64,000 bases of DNA from Nemophila menziesii. Lineage: Eukaryota > Streptophyta > Magnoliopsida > Boraginales > Hydrophyllaceae. The notes beneath the pieces are model-generated. The model worked only from the letters and a program-made list of their open reading frames with translations. It had not been told where the DNA came from and ran no database searches. This document shows positions 34,075 through 43,809 of this stretch, one piece after another (position 1 is the stretch's first letter; each line of letters begins with the position of its first letter). The position numbers and the translations under genes are program-made. The DNA is taken from contig JARWIR010000013.1 in NCBI GenBank assembly GCA_029959085.1, forward strand, positions 10,851,186-10,915,185. The letters run 5' to 3'.

Positions 34075-35490
34075 ATGGCCGGAATAAGCGCAATAGACTA
34101 CGACCATGAGTTTGCGCCTCCCGTCCTTGTTCTTCAAAAGTTTCATCGGAGTCAAAAAATATGGAAAGGCGACGTAGGTTATTTCTTATATTATTTCCAT
34201 GTTTTATTTGTTTTTATTTTACTATTAAACTTTTATTTGTTTGTGAATAGGAAGATTAGGAAGTTAGTCCTATACAATGCACTCTTTGGAAGGCCGATTT
34301 GGGGTTTATTCCAAAAATACCCAAAGTAACGAACGACCGAGCCTTGTGCACCTCTTTGGTAGAAAGATAGAGGTGAGAGACCTACAAATTTAACTTGCTA
34401 GTCGATGACATGACGGTGACATTACAGGATGTCTCCATGAACCTAGGGTTACCCATTGATGGTGAACTTGTTCTATGCAATGACACCCCAATAGACATAG
34501 ATTTGAAGTGTAGGCGACTTCTTAGCCAGAGTCCTAGATCGGAAGGAAAGGACTTACCGTGGGGGAATGATAATGTTTTATTACTGAAGTGGCTTAAGGA
34601 TAATTTTGGCACTTGTGAGTGTATAAAATTGTTAATTTTTTATATTTGTTTATTTATTGGTTTTTCTTTTAGGATCACTGGCTGAAAATGCCGATGATGA
34701 GACACTACGGCAGTATGAAAGGGCGTACATTCTACTTTTTATTAGCGGTTATCTCCTCACAACTACAAAGAAGAATGAGGTATCTGCCTTATATTTTCAA
34801 TTTGTGGAAGATTTTCTCATGACCCGTACTTATAGTTTGGGTCGGCAATTTTGGCGCATTTGTACAGTGGCTTGTGGCATTGTGTCGAAACCATGGAAAA
34901 TACCAATTTATCGAGGTGTGTTCAACTTCTACAAATATTACAATATCCTAAATTATTATCTTTTTTTTGTTGAAACCTCAGGCCCTAATTATAAATACTT
35001 TGATACAGATTTGGTGTTGGGAGCATTTACATTTGCGACCACTGTTGAGAAGTCAACCTCAAATGATTATGAATACTCCCTTGTCTGCATAGTAAGTACA
35101 AGAATACTATTATCTCTACTAAATTATTCTTTTGCAATTATACTAATGATTGATTTGGTTTGTAGTTGGAAGAGTCCTAAATCGTGAAAAAGATATATCA
35201 ATAAATTGTCTTCCATTCTATCGGGATGAATTGGATCAATTGGAACAGAGATAGATAATGTAGACTAAATATTCACTTTCAGCAAATTAGTATTAAATTT
35301 TAATGTAGTATTCTTGTGGTAAGTTAATTTGACACAATATGGCGAGGCTCGACTAGTTAATACAACGACAATTTGCATGGAAGGTGGGGACATCTACTTG
35401 AGGTTTGTACCTTTGATGTGTTTTGCTAAAACCGAGTGGTACCGCCGGATAGGTGTTGGGCCCGGGCACGTGATAAAATAATAATTGTGA
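34075..35490 (+). pseudogene. Plant mobile domain (PMD/MAIN-like) gene, broken
   Basis: PMD proteins occur both in plant transposons and in host genes such as MAIN and MAIL1, where they act in genome maintenance and silencing. Here the ATG at 34,075 gives MAGISAIDYDHEF. A GTAGGT donor near 34,171 and an AG acceptor near 34,251 bound a first intron. The core reads GFIPKIPKVTNDRALCTSLV, then two stop codons where the family has Trp-containing sequence, then DDMTVTLQDVSMNLGLPIDG and LLKWLKDNFG. After a second intron come DDETLRQYERAYILLFISGY, YSLGRQFW and an out-of-frame IWCWEHLHLRP, and near 35,390 VPLMCFAKTEWYRR. The order and spacing match a PMD. The in-frame stops mean no full protein is made. 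The gene faces the MULE transposase convergently within the same terminal repeats. Confidence 0.8.
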
Positions 35491-35509
35491 AAAGCAAACA
35501 CACACATAC

Positions 35510-36060
35510 CTCGGGAACCACGATAAACTCTCCACAAGTGTACATATCGTTACAAGGAAAAAGTAAATAATACGTGTTTGTTCTCAAGGATTTAGGTAGT
35601 TACTCTAATTCGTGTCCAATATCAGTTTCAGTGGTTTTAAGTGTTCAAATTAAAAGCAAGTGAATTCAATGTATGTTTGTTTTTCCTATAGTAACTAAAC
35701 TATTTATGCAAAAAATAATAAAGCTAAGGATGCTAGTAAGAATCTATCCTACTGATATGTGTTTCTATGAATAAGGGTGAATGGGTTTTATTGTTCACAA
35801 TAGTCAGGATTCTAAGTTAATTAAGTCCCATAAGGGAAAACCTAACTATCTACTTTATTCGTCTCTTGGCTTTCGGGCCGTCTTAAGTCACTGTTTACCC
35901 TATTGAGTACCTAGCGTGCTATCATCCGATAAAAGGTACTAAGAGCTTGTATACAAGGCCTGCAATCTTTCCTCTCACACGGGTGTTAGGCAAATTACGA
36001 CGAATTCTGCTACTTTGGCCAGAGCACATGAGTAATTAAAACACATATACAAAAAATGGA
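35510..36060 (-). repeat. Fragment of a 1.5-kb-type gypsy LTR
   Basis: Shares blocks in order with the LTR at 11,481-13,010: a caagtgtaca..ttctcaagga stretch and then gtcaggattctaa with the following cccctat/ccataag segment. Only about the inner third is present, so it is a truncated insertion after the PMD gene. Confidence 0.6.
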
Positions 36061-36114
36061 AATATAATTAGAAACATAATTCAATTAAATACAAATATCC
36101 AATTAGCAAAACAA

Positions 36115-36300
36115 TAAAAATGTTATGGACAATGAGGCACTTCTTCGGGAAGCGCCTATTAATTGAAAGAGCTTCTCTGGGAAGCGGCTCTCATATTTTT
36201 AATATAAATAAAAATGTTTCGGACAACGAGGCGCTTCTCCTAGTATCGCCTTCAAGAGGCGCTTCTCTGAGAAACGCCTCATTGTCCCAAACATTTTTAT
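36115..36300. repeat. Cluster of GCGC hairpins inside the composite MULE
   Basis: Four imperfect palindromes of the type gaggcgcttctc..gagaagcgcctc, two of them preceded by aaaaatgtt..ggacaa. They resemble the stem-loops of the terminal repeats but are internal. Confidence 0.75.
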
Positions 36301-36639
36301 TAATATTAATAAATCCGTAGAGAACAAAACCTATAAATTTTATAAAAAATACACTAAAGATCACTTCATTATACATTACAAACAACATGAAATGTGTAAA
36401 TTTTAATACATAAGTTTGATAATTATTACAAATAACAGAAACCGTACATTGTTTACGATTGTTATAGAAAAACTACATCTACTGATTCATGCCTTACAAG
36501 TTGTACGATTGTGACCATATTTATGACATTTACCATATTTGTTTTTACCACAGATTTATCTAGCATCCGTCTCATTGTGTATGCGTGATGATCTTCTCCT
36601 CCCACTTTATGTGAATATGCTTTGTTTGAACACCACAAC

Positions 36640-37200
36640 TAGGGCTGTAAATGAACCAAGCCGCTCGCGAGCAGCTCGAGCTCGACTCGGAAAAAAGCTC
36701 GTTCGAGATCGGCTCGAATGTAAACAAGCTCAAACTCAAGCTCCATTTTAAGCTCGATACGTAAACGAGCCTGCTCGAGCTCGGCTCGTGAGCTCGTTTA
36801 AAATTATGGATTATAAATGAATATATTATCTACTTATAAATATACTATTAAACCTTTAATATCAAATTGGATATTTTTAATTTCTTTAGAAATTTATTTC
36901 TTTATTATTGTTACGTTTCATATTTTCATACCACACACTCGTAAAAGTTCAATTTCAACCATAAAAAACAAATTGTTCGTGAGCAATTCGTGCTCGACTC
37001 TCAAAAGATTGTTCTATAAGTTAAACAAACAAATTCTAACAATTCTGATTTGGATCATTGGAAGCTCGGGCTCGGCTCGTTTAAATTTGAGCTCGGCTCG
37101 GCCCGGCTCGTTTAAATTTGAGCTCGACTCGGTTCGATAAATTAAAAAAACAAGCTTGTACATCTAGTATTCGGCTCGACTCGACACGTTTGCAGCCCTA
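36640..37200. mobile_element. hAT element, TAGGGCTGTAAATGAA family, copy a
   Basis: Ends tagggctgtaaatgaac and inverted ..gtttgcagcccta. Flanks accacaac and ttcacaac match at 6 of 8 bases. The interior is rich in gctcgagctcg. It is non-coding. Two more copies lie at 55,984 and 60,388. Confidence 0.8.
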
Positions 37201-37485
37201 TTCACAACTTATAAACTCTCGTATTTTAGGTAGTTTAGTTCATCCATGAGTGGTCTAAACTTGCCAGCATACGATAATATGTATTTTATGAGAGTTAGAT
37301 ACAGAGAAACATAGGGTGCATGTGGTTCTCCGAGCGATTGATAAATACAAATTAAATGGGCACAAGGACGATGAACATTTGTCGTTTCCCACATGAACAT
37401 GTTTTTTCCTCTATATTTACTATGAATGTGATCCTAGTAGCACGTGACGTCCTCCCACGTATATACTGAACATGGAATATGCCAT

Positions 37486-39018
37486 TGATGTCTCCTCTTT
37501 TGCTCTAATTATATTACCTTAGGAGACATTATTTTAGGTTATTATCTGAATAATTAATAAGACTTTTAGTGTTAATTCATTATATTTTATTTTCCCTCCT
37601 TGGATTTTAATATTTTTCATGTATTAAGCTTTTGCACGTTAAATGGGTTGTTTTAGTGTAAAGTTTGTAGGTCCATAATGCTAGCAAGGAGAGGAATCAA
37701 GATTTAAAGTCTTAGATCGTGTAAAGAAGTCAAAGGCGAGAAGAAATATCCCGAAAAGTTGAAGCTGCAAATCTAAAAGGCTGATGGTAAATTCTGATTT
37801 CGAGCTACTTAAACGTGGATTCAACCTCTGCATTGTAAAGAATATGTGTTCCTTATCGAGTTACAAAGATTTAGCAAGTTGAACGGGTCAATTCGGAGTT
37901 GATTTGAGAAAGTTACAGCCGTTTTAGTGAAGAGTGTACACCAGTTACGGGATTTGTAATTAAAGAATGGACTTGGGCTTTTTAATATTTCACTAATTCA
38001 CTTAAGTAAAGCCCAAGTCCGAATTTATCATTATAAATAGACCGTTTGACTCTTATTTTACATACAACTCAATTTACAAAATTCAGGACATCAGAGAGAA
38101 AAGTCAGAAGCAAGAGGAGAGAAGAAACTGAAGCTGGAGAAGCAATTCTCCCATCAACAGTCAATTCAACAACCCTTTAATTAGGTTCTATCTTTTATTT
38201 CTGTAATTGATAATGAGTTGTTTTTATTTATTTTCTTTAGTTCTTCATTCAGTTATGAACTAATTTCATTGTGCTTGAGAATCGCTTTAATGGGTTAAGC
38301 CCCAATTTATTTAATTAGTGTTTTCGAATTTGGAATTGAAAGATTAAATTTGAAATGGAAAATTTAGTATTTTCTATTATCGTGAATTTATTTACTGTCT
38401 TTGAAGTCATGAATAAAAAATAGGAATTAGTAATTAAGCTATTCATTATAGTGGCGTAATGATCACCTTGACGGCGGGTTTAGTAACTGAACTAGGTGAT
38501 AGATGTAAGATATAAATTATTGATCCTGACGGACTTAGTTAATCTTACAAACCTTGACGGGGTTTGTAATACCCTAGGATAACTCCTAAGTCCATCTTGA
38601 CGGGGGTTAGGAGAAACTAGAATCCCGACTAATATTTATTACCAATTCGACCCTTAAACGTAAGTATTAATTGAATAGATTTAGGCGAAACTCTTGCGAA
38701 ACTCAAGTACTACTTCTCATCCTTGCGTCTACTCATATTTTATTTACTTGCGTCTAATTTATTTGCATTAGTTAATTTAGTATTTTACATTAATCTCACT
38801 TCAGTCCTTAAGCAAAACTAAAACAAATATTCATCTACTTTACTTTCCGCATCATATAAACAACTATCTACGCTTATTGCATAACATTTAAAGTCATATC
38901 CAAACCGTCCCTGAGATCGAATTCCCATTTACCGGATATTACTTGGACAATCCGTACACTTGCGGTACTTGTATTTCCTGTTTAGGGGTGTTACTTTATA
39001 ACACACCAGGAGACACCA
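37486..39018 (+). repeat. Solo LTR of a gypsy element (1,533 bp)
   Basis: Begins tgatgtctcc and ends ggagacacca. Flanks gccat (37,481-37,485) and tccat (39,019-39,023) agree at 4 of 5 bases. Its length and internal blocks match the LTR at 11,481-13,010. No gag, pol or second LTR is attached, so recombination between LTRs is the likely origin. Removing it with one flank copy restores the transposase frame. Confidence 0.9.
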
Positions 39019-39367
39019 TCCATCCGTCGAATCGTAAAGTTCACAAGTATACTTTTTAGCTCTTTCTTCATATTTGTTCATCTCGATCGTCACTTTTGGT
39101 TGCCAGAGACTGTTAAGTGCTAGTTCTTTAGCTCCTTGTTGTATCCTATTTATAAATTAGGCAACTTTTTTTATTAAAGGTTAACATCACAATGACCGTG
39201 ACAGACAACCCTCTCACCCCTTTTAACATGTAATCAAATACCTTCATAAATTAGTAGTCATGTTACCATACTGATATCCTCCATCGTATGCAAGGTCCCA
39301 AGTTTCCAAGAGAACGGATCTGATCCAATATTTATATTTACCATCACTTAAATCACAAAATATTTCG

Positions 39368-39369
<2 letters not shown>

Positions 39370-39403
<34 letters not shown>
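39370..39403. repeat. (TA)n microsatellite
   Basis: Uninterrupted TA repeats inside the transposase pseudogene. Confidence 0.95.
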
Positions 39404-39405
<2 letters not shown>

Positions 39406-41620
39406 AAGTTACCCTTTTTATTCGTGATCGGCCTTCTCAACTGTGTATCTATCGAAAGGTTAGGCCTAAAGGCCTGGGAGAGGGAGGTAAGGTTAGATTA
39501 GAGGGAGGAGGACTGCGAACTTCCGTCCCATGAAGCGCCAGGGAACCATGCATTCCTCTCGGGCTGGGCTCTCGCGTGTCCGGACCATTTAGAGTTTATT
39601 TTCGGATGGCAGAAGTAGTTGACTAAGAGTTAAGACCTTGTACGCGATGGTTTTGAGATCGTTCTTTTCTTGTACGTTTTTGAACTTGTGATTTAGATTA
39701 CTCGCCAAGCGACGAACGCAAAATCGACAGACTCCCATAGGCTCTGGATATACTACTGCAACCGTTGCCAAGATAACTTTATGTCAGTCAGAGAGTATAT
39801 ATATTCTGTTGCATTATAACGTACTTTTTTAGGCGTCACAGAAAAACTCCACGTATGTGTTGATTCACAATCAGGAAAGGCATAAAATAACAAAAACAAT
39901 TGATCATTCCCAACATACGCAACCAAAGTTAGTAACTTTCCGTCATACTTACCATATAAATGGGTCATATCAATACTAACAACAGGCGTTACATGTTTGA
40001 ACCCTTCTATACAAGTCCTAAATGCCCCCAAAAACCATATTGAAAGTTGTTTTGTTGTCCACAAATGACTTGTATTCATACTCATCAATGATTCCCTGGT
40101 ATGTTTAATACAACACACCAAAAAGTCTCAGCAAAGAGGTGAATGCAGACTCATGGGTTACATATAATTTGTTCAAGTATTTTTTTGCTTAGCACGCCAT
40201 GCCTTCCCATATGAAATATAATGTCTAGTATCTGAATGTATCTGAGTTTGAATCAACTCGATTTTGGTGTCTATGTCGGCTAACACCATACTATAGACAT
40301 GTCTGGACATGTATTTCGAAGTGAGTTGACGATGGTTTTTTTAAAAGAATTCGACTAGACAAGTATGTTTGTCTAGTATTCTAATCTCCCATATTTTACT
40401 TCTTGAAATAAATTCTCCACAAAATGCCACGAACACCCATCTTCAAATGATCAATATTTACGTGTCACCAAAATACTGGTGGTTCGATCAGACTTATATT
40501 CTTTACCCTTCTTAATATGCCACCTATCCTCCTCCATCAAAAGTTCTTTTTTCGATGCATACAACACATTTAACATAATCCCGTCTTCTCTCTCACATGA
40601 TTTTGGTTGACATGTTGACCAATCAGTAGGTTTTTTCATATGAACCATACTAACATCTTCAAAATGTGGAATACCAAAATCTGGATTAAAATTATCATCG
40701 TCGATGTGTACTTCTTCGTCTGAGCTAGAAACACTAAAATCTAAGCATTCTTCTTCGGATGCCAAAGAGTCAATATCAAAATAACTATATCTGACATTAT
40801 CATCGTCATTATCACTATCACTAATCATTTACACACAGTCAAATAAGCGGTAGATGAAATAGTTGACTCAATAGAAATTTGTATAGGGTCAAGAATTAAC
40901 CGTAACTTTACTTTTCTCTTTACCAGCGACATAAACCTCAATACAATAATAATGTCTTTTCTTTACACCATTACTCATTGATTTGAACATCTCTTCTTTT
41001 ATAACTAAAATATGAAAACATGGAGGGTTTGAGGAAATCGGACAACGTCAAAATAAATCGAAACTAACATAATTTTCGATCCAATTGTAATTTGCACATA
41101 GCTTATGTTTAAGTTCACAAAGTGCTGTGTTTTCTTTGGTTGTAAAAACACCGCTGTCTCAGCCGATATAATCTACCACACCATTGCTACCATTTAATAT
41201 TTTACCACCACAACAATATAGCCATGTATAATCCATATTACCTAAACCTAAAAATGAAAAAAAATCTTTAATAAGCTACCATAATTTTCAACAAAAAAAT
41301 TATTATATCAAACAATTTAAACTAATATAACATAAGACAAATATGTATTGGTTATACAAATATAGCTAAAAGTACTACCAGTTATATCACATTCATAAAA
41401 ATAAATATTAAATTAAAACATATAAACATATTAAATTTGCAATAGATAAAAATAATAAGCGTAATCGATTGAATGATTACCTATTAAGAGGAATAAGATG
41501 AATGGATTGTGATTGATAGTTTTTTTTTTTTTTAGATTTTTGGCAAAATAGAGAAGAAAAATGATAGGAGGGGATTAAGAGTTCTTGAATCCAATTATGA
41601 GTATATATTATATATATACG

Positions 41621-41697
41621 GAAGATGCTCATCGAAAAAGCGCCTTCTAACCTGTTCATATTTGTTTAAGGGAGACGCTTTTCAAAGGAGCACCTTT
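41621..41697 (-). repeat. Right terminal inverted repeat of the composite MULE
   Basis: The reverse complement aligns along its length with 33,402-33,475. Confidence 0.75.
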
Positions 41698-42146
41698 CTA
41701 ATTATGAATTACATTAAATAATTTCTTTTGCAATTATTTTACCACTATCGTTTTTCTTGTAAATATCTTAAAAGAAACCTCTGACAAAGATGTATTAAGA
41801 AATGCATCTCTAGTGGGATAGTCAAAAGTTCTCGAAAGGACAAGACACCTATTTCTTGTCCGGGTTATTCAAAGAAAGACAGAAGAACCAGTGTTCTTTT
41901 ATTAGTAACCATCGATCCATTTAAGTTGTATTTTTTACCGTTATGGTAAAAAAGAAAATGCTTTTCTCACCTTAAACATAATTAACTAGGTTGTCCTTTC
42001 TTCGTCCAAATTTATATGTTGATATTTTTTTATGTATGCGGATTTTTTTCTTACAAGTGATATATAGAGTAAGAATACTAATAAAATTTCTTATGATAAT
42101 AAAAATACTTTTATTTATTTATAAGTTACAAGAACATTTATTATAA

Positions 42147-43800
42147 GAGGAAACTTCAAAATAGAGTCCAAATCCATCCCCAACCCCATTTTAAAGCCTA
42201 GTTAGAATTTTGTTCTAAATAAAGCCTAGTTTCAAAATTTGGTTGGATTTTTGTCAATTCTACCCTTTTTTTTTCAGCACTTTGTTTTTTATTATTTATA
42301 CTTAGCGGATAGATCCATACACATAGGTACGGACTTTTTATTGTTTTTTTGTTTTTTTGAAGGTTTTTAAATCTTTTTTATATAGTCTAAATACACTTAG
42401 GGCTGTACATAATTTTCGTTTTTTGTATATATCCATGTCCATCATGTCAAATGTTGTACACTAGGGCTGTACCCAAACCGATTTTTGTCAAAGGCTGTCC
42501 AAGTATGTATCCATAGGGTTGTACCTAGGCCCGTTCTCTCTAAAATTCATATACAATAAAGTCAAGGATTATCCATGTCTATACTATTAGGGTTGTACCC
42601 AAAGCCCAATTTATTCTACTCTCACACATTCAATGTTCTAGGGCTGTACCCAAGCCCAAAAATGTTTTACATAGTTATGTTTTAAAAAAACCAAAAGAAG
42701 CTAGTCCATTATGGGCTGGACCAAAGACAGGGTGGACACAACACAACAGAATATTGAACCAACTAGAAATCAACCCCGTCACACCATCGAATGGGCTAGA
42801 CCCATGGCTGGACCTAGGGCTAGACCTATGCTGAACCAAAATCAAGTTAGTTGGGAAAAAAACGAATGGACCTTCAGCCCATTATGTCTGGACACTCACA
42901 CACGGCTAAAAAAAAGAAAGAAAAAGAAACACATCTGGGCTCGCGAACGGGGAAGAGATCGGGGTGGAGGTTGTGGGAAGCAGAGAAGGAGGGATGCGCT
43001 GGAGATGGTGGGGGTGAATCTTGTTGAGACGAGGGTGGTGAATGGTTGGATCGATTGCAGCGGCGTGGTGGCTTCGCCGGTTATATTGTGTAGTGCCGTG
43101 GTTGCTTCGAGGAACTTTAGGAGGCGCGACGGCGTCGAGCGAATGGTTGTTCTGGTGGCTTCGTCGAGGAGGGATGAGGGTGGATCTGGTGGCTTCGTCG
43201 AGGAGGGTGCTGTTATGGCGGATTCGCCGTGGTAGTGCAGCGTTGGGTGGCTTTGTCAGATCTGCAACACAGTGGTGGTGGTGGTGGTGGAAGCTCAGAT
43301 CTGGAAGGTGGCTCGGTGGAAGGGTGGGCTGGAGGCGCTTCTTCTTCTTCACAACGACAACGGTTCTGCAGGGGCGGCGAGAGAGAAAGAAGGTTGGATG
43401 GTGGCTCGGTGGCTCAGATTCACGGCGTGGTGGTGGGAAGGAAGGCCGGGAAAGGTAGGGTTAGTGGTGGTGGTGGAGCCCTGCAGCGCAGTGGTAGTGG
43501 AAGCAGTGCTCGGTGGTGGCTTCGTCGAAGGGTGGTGGCGCGTAGCTGTGCTCGGTGGTGGCTTCGTCATTTCTGCAGCACAGTGAAGGGGAAGGAGGGC
43601 ATCGAGGGTTTTGATCGAAACCCTATAGGGGTCTTTTGTTTTTTGTTTTTGTTTTTCACTGTATGGATTAGAGTAGTATATAGAAAGGGTAGGGGTTTTT
43701 GAGTATTTTCCTATATAATAGTTGAGTTGTAACTGATGGTTTGGGGTTGGGCTTTAATTTGGTAATTCAAGGTTGTGGGGCTTTAAATAAATATTCCCCC
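42147..43800. mobile_element. Pack-MULE-like element with GC-rich interior
   Basis: The ends (gaggaaacttcaaaatagag on the left; inverted gggggaatatttatttaaag on the right) are alignable over about 60 bp, sharing ccaaccc and taaagcc blocks. A perfect 9-bp duplication ttattataa flanks it (42,138-42,146 and 43,801-43,809), the Mutator signature. The interior from about 42,900 to 43,620 is strikingly GC-rich compared with the AT-rich flanks. It has repeated gtggcttcgtcgagg-type clauses and overlapping open frames on both strands, such as 42,711-43,235 and 43,229-43,702. I recognise no domain, and the many simultaneous frames suggest composition rather than one protein. Capture of host sequence is an inference. 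A reversed relative lies at 27,616. Confidence 0.75.
42395..42655 (+). repeat. Dispersed agggctgtaccc repeat
   Basis: Five to six copies of agggctgtaccc or agggttgtaccc at 40-70-bp spacing inside the Pack-MULE-like element. Confidence 0.75.
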
Positions 43801-43809
43801 TTATTATAA

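Larger units (their letters stand above)
37209..41236 (-). pseudogene. MULE (Mutator-like) transposase, split by a solo LTR
   Basis: Transposase that cuts and moves the element in the nucleus. Read on the minus strand it begins MDYTWLYCCGGKI at 41,236 (N-terminal domain). It continues with an acidic segment at 40,828 (MISDSDNDDDNVRYSYF) and a KAWRAKQKYLNKLY-like block near 40,200. The DDE region follows at 40,121-39,590: VVSIDMTHLYGKYDGKLLTL holds the first catalytic Asp, and CRFCVRRLASNLNHKFKN lies further on. At about 39,300-39,200 are WDLAYDGGYQYGNMTTN and LKGVRGLSVTVIV. The Glu usual in NxxExFN appears lost (KVFD). The solo LTR interrupts just after YDSTDG; the frame resumes with IFHVQYIRGR and a SWIM zinc finger, CSCGKRQMF then PCAHLI, at about 37,400. 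Several stops and frameshifts make it non-functional. Confidence 0.85.
33402..41697. mobile_element. Composite Mutator-like element with plant mobile domain gene
   Basis: The ends at 33,402-33,475 and 41,621-41,697 are inverted copies of one sequence, including two GCGC-type stem-loops separated by a taactgggtt/gaacaggtt linker. The flanks ttaattaag (33,393) and ctaattatg (41,698) agree at 7 of 9 bases, as expected for an old Mutator 9-bp duplication. Inside are a plus-strand plant mobile domain gene and a minus-strand MULE transposase, both broken. Three later insertions are also inside: an LTR piece (35,510-36,060), an hAT element (36,640-37,200) and a solo LTR (37,486-39,018). Without them the element is about 5.6-6.2 kb. 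Confidence 0.75.

Noticed and set aside
42711..43702. Gly/Val/Arg-rich protein genes
   Set aside because: Open frames exist simultaneously on both strands because the block is GC-rich and repetitive. They are more likely composition than coding.
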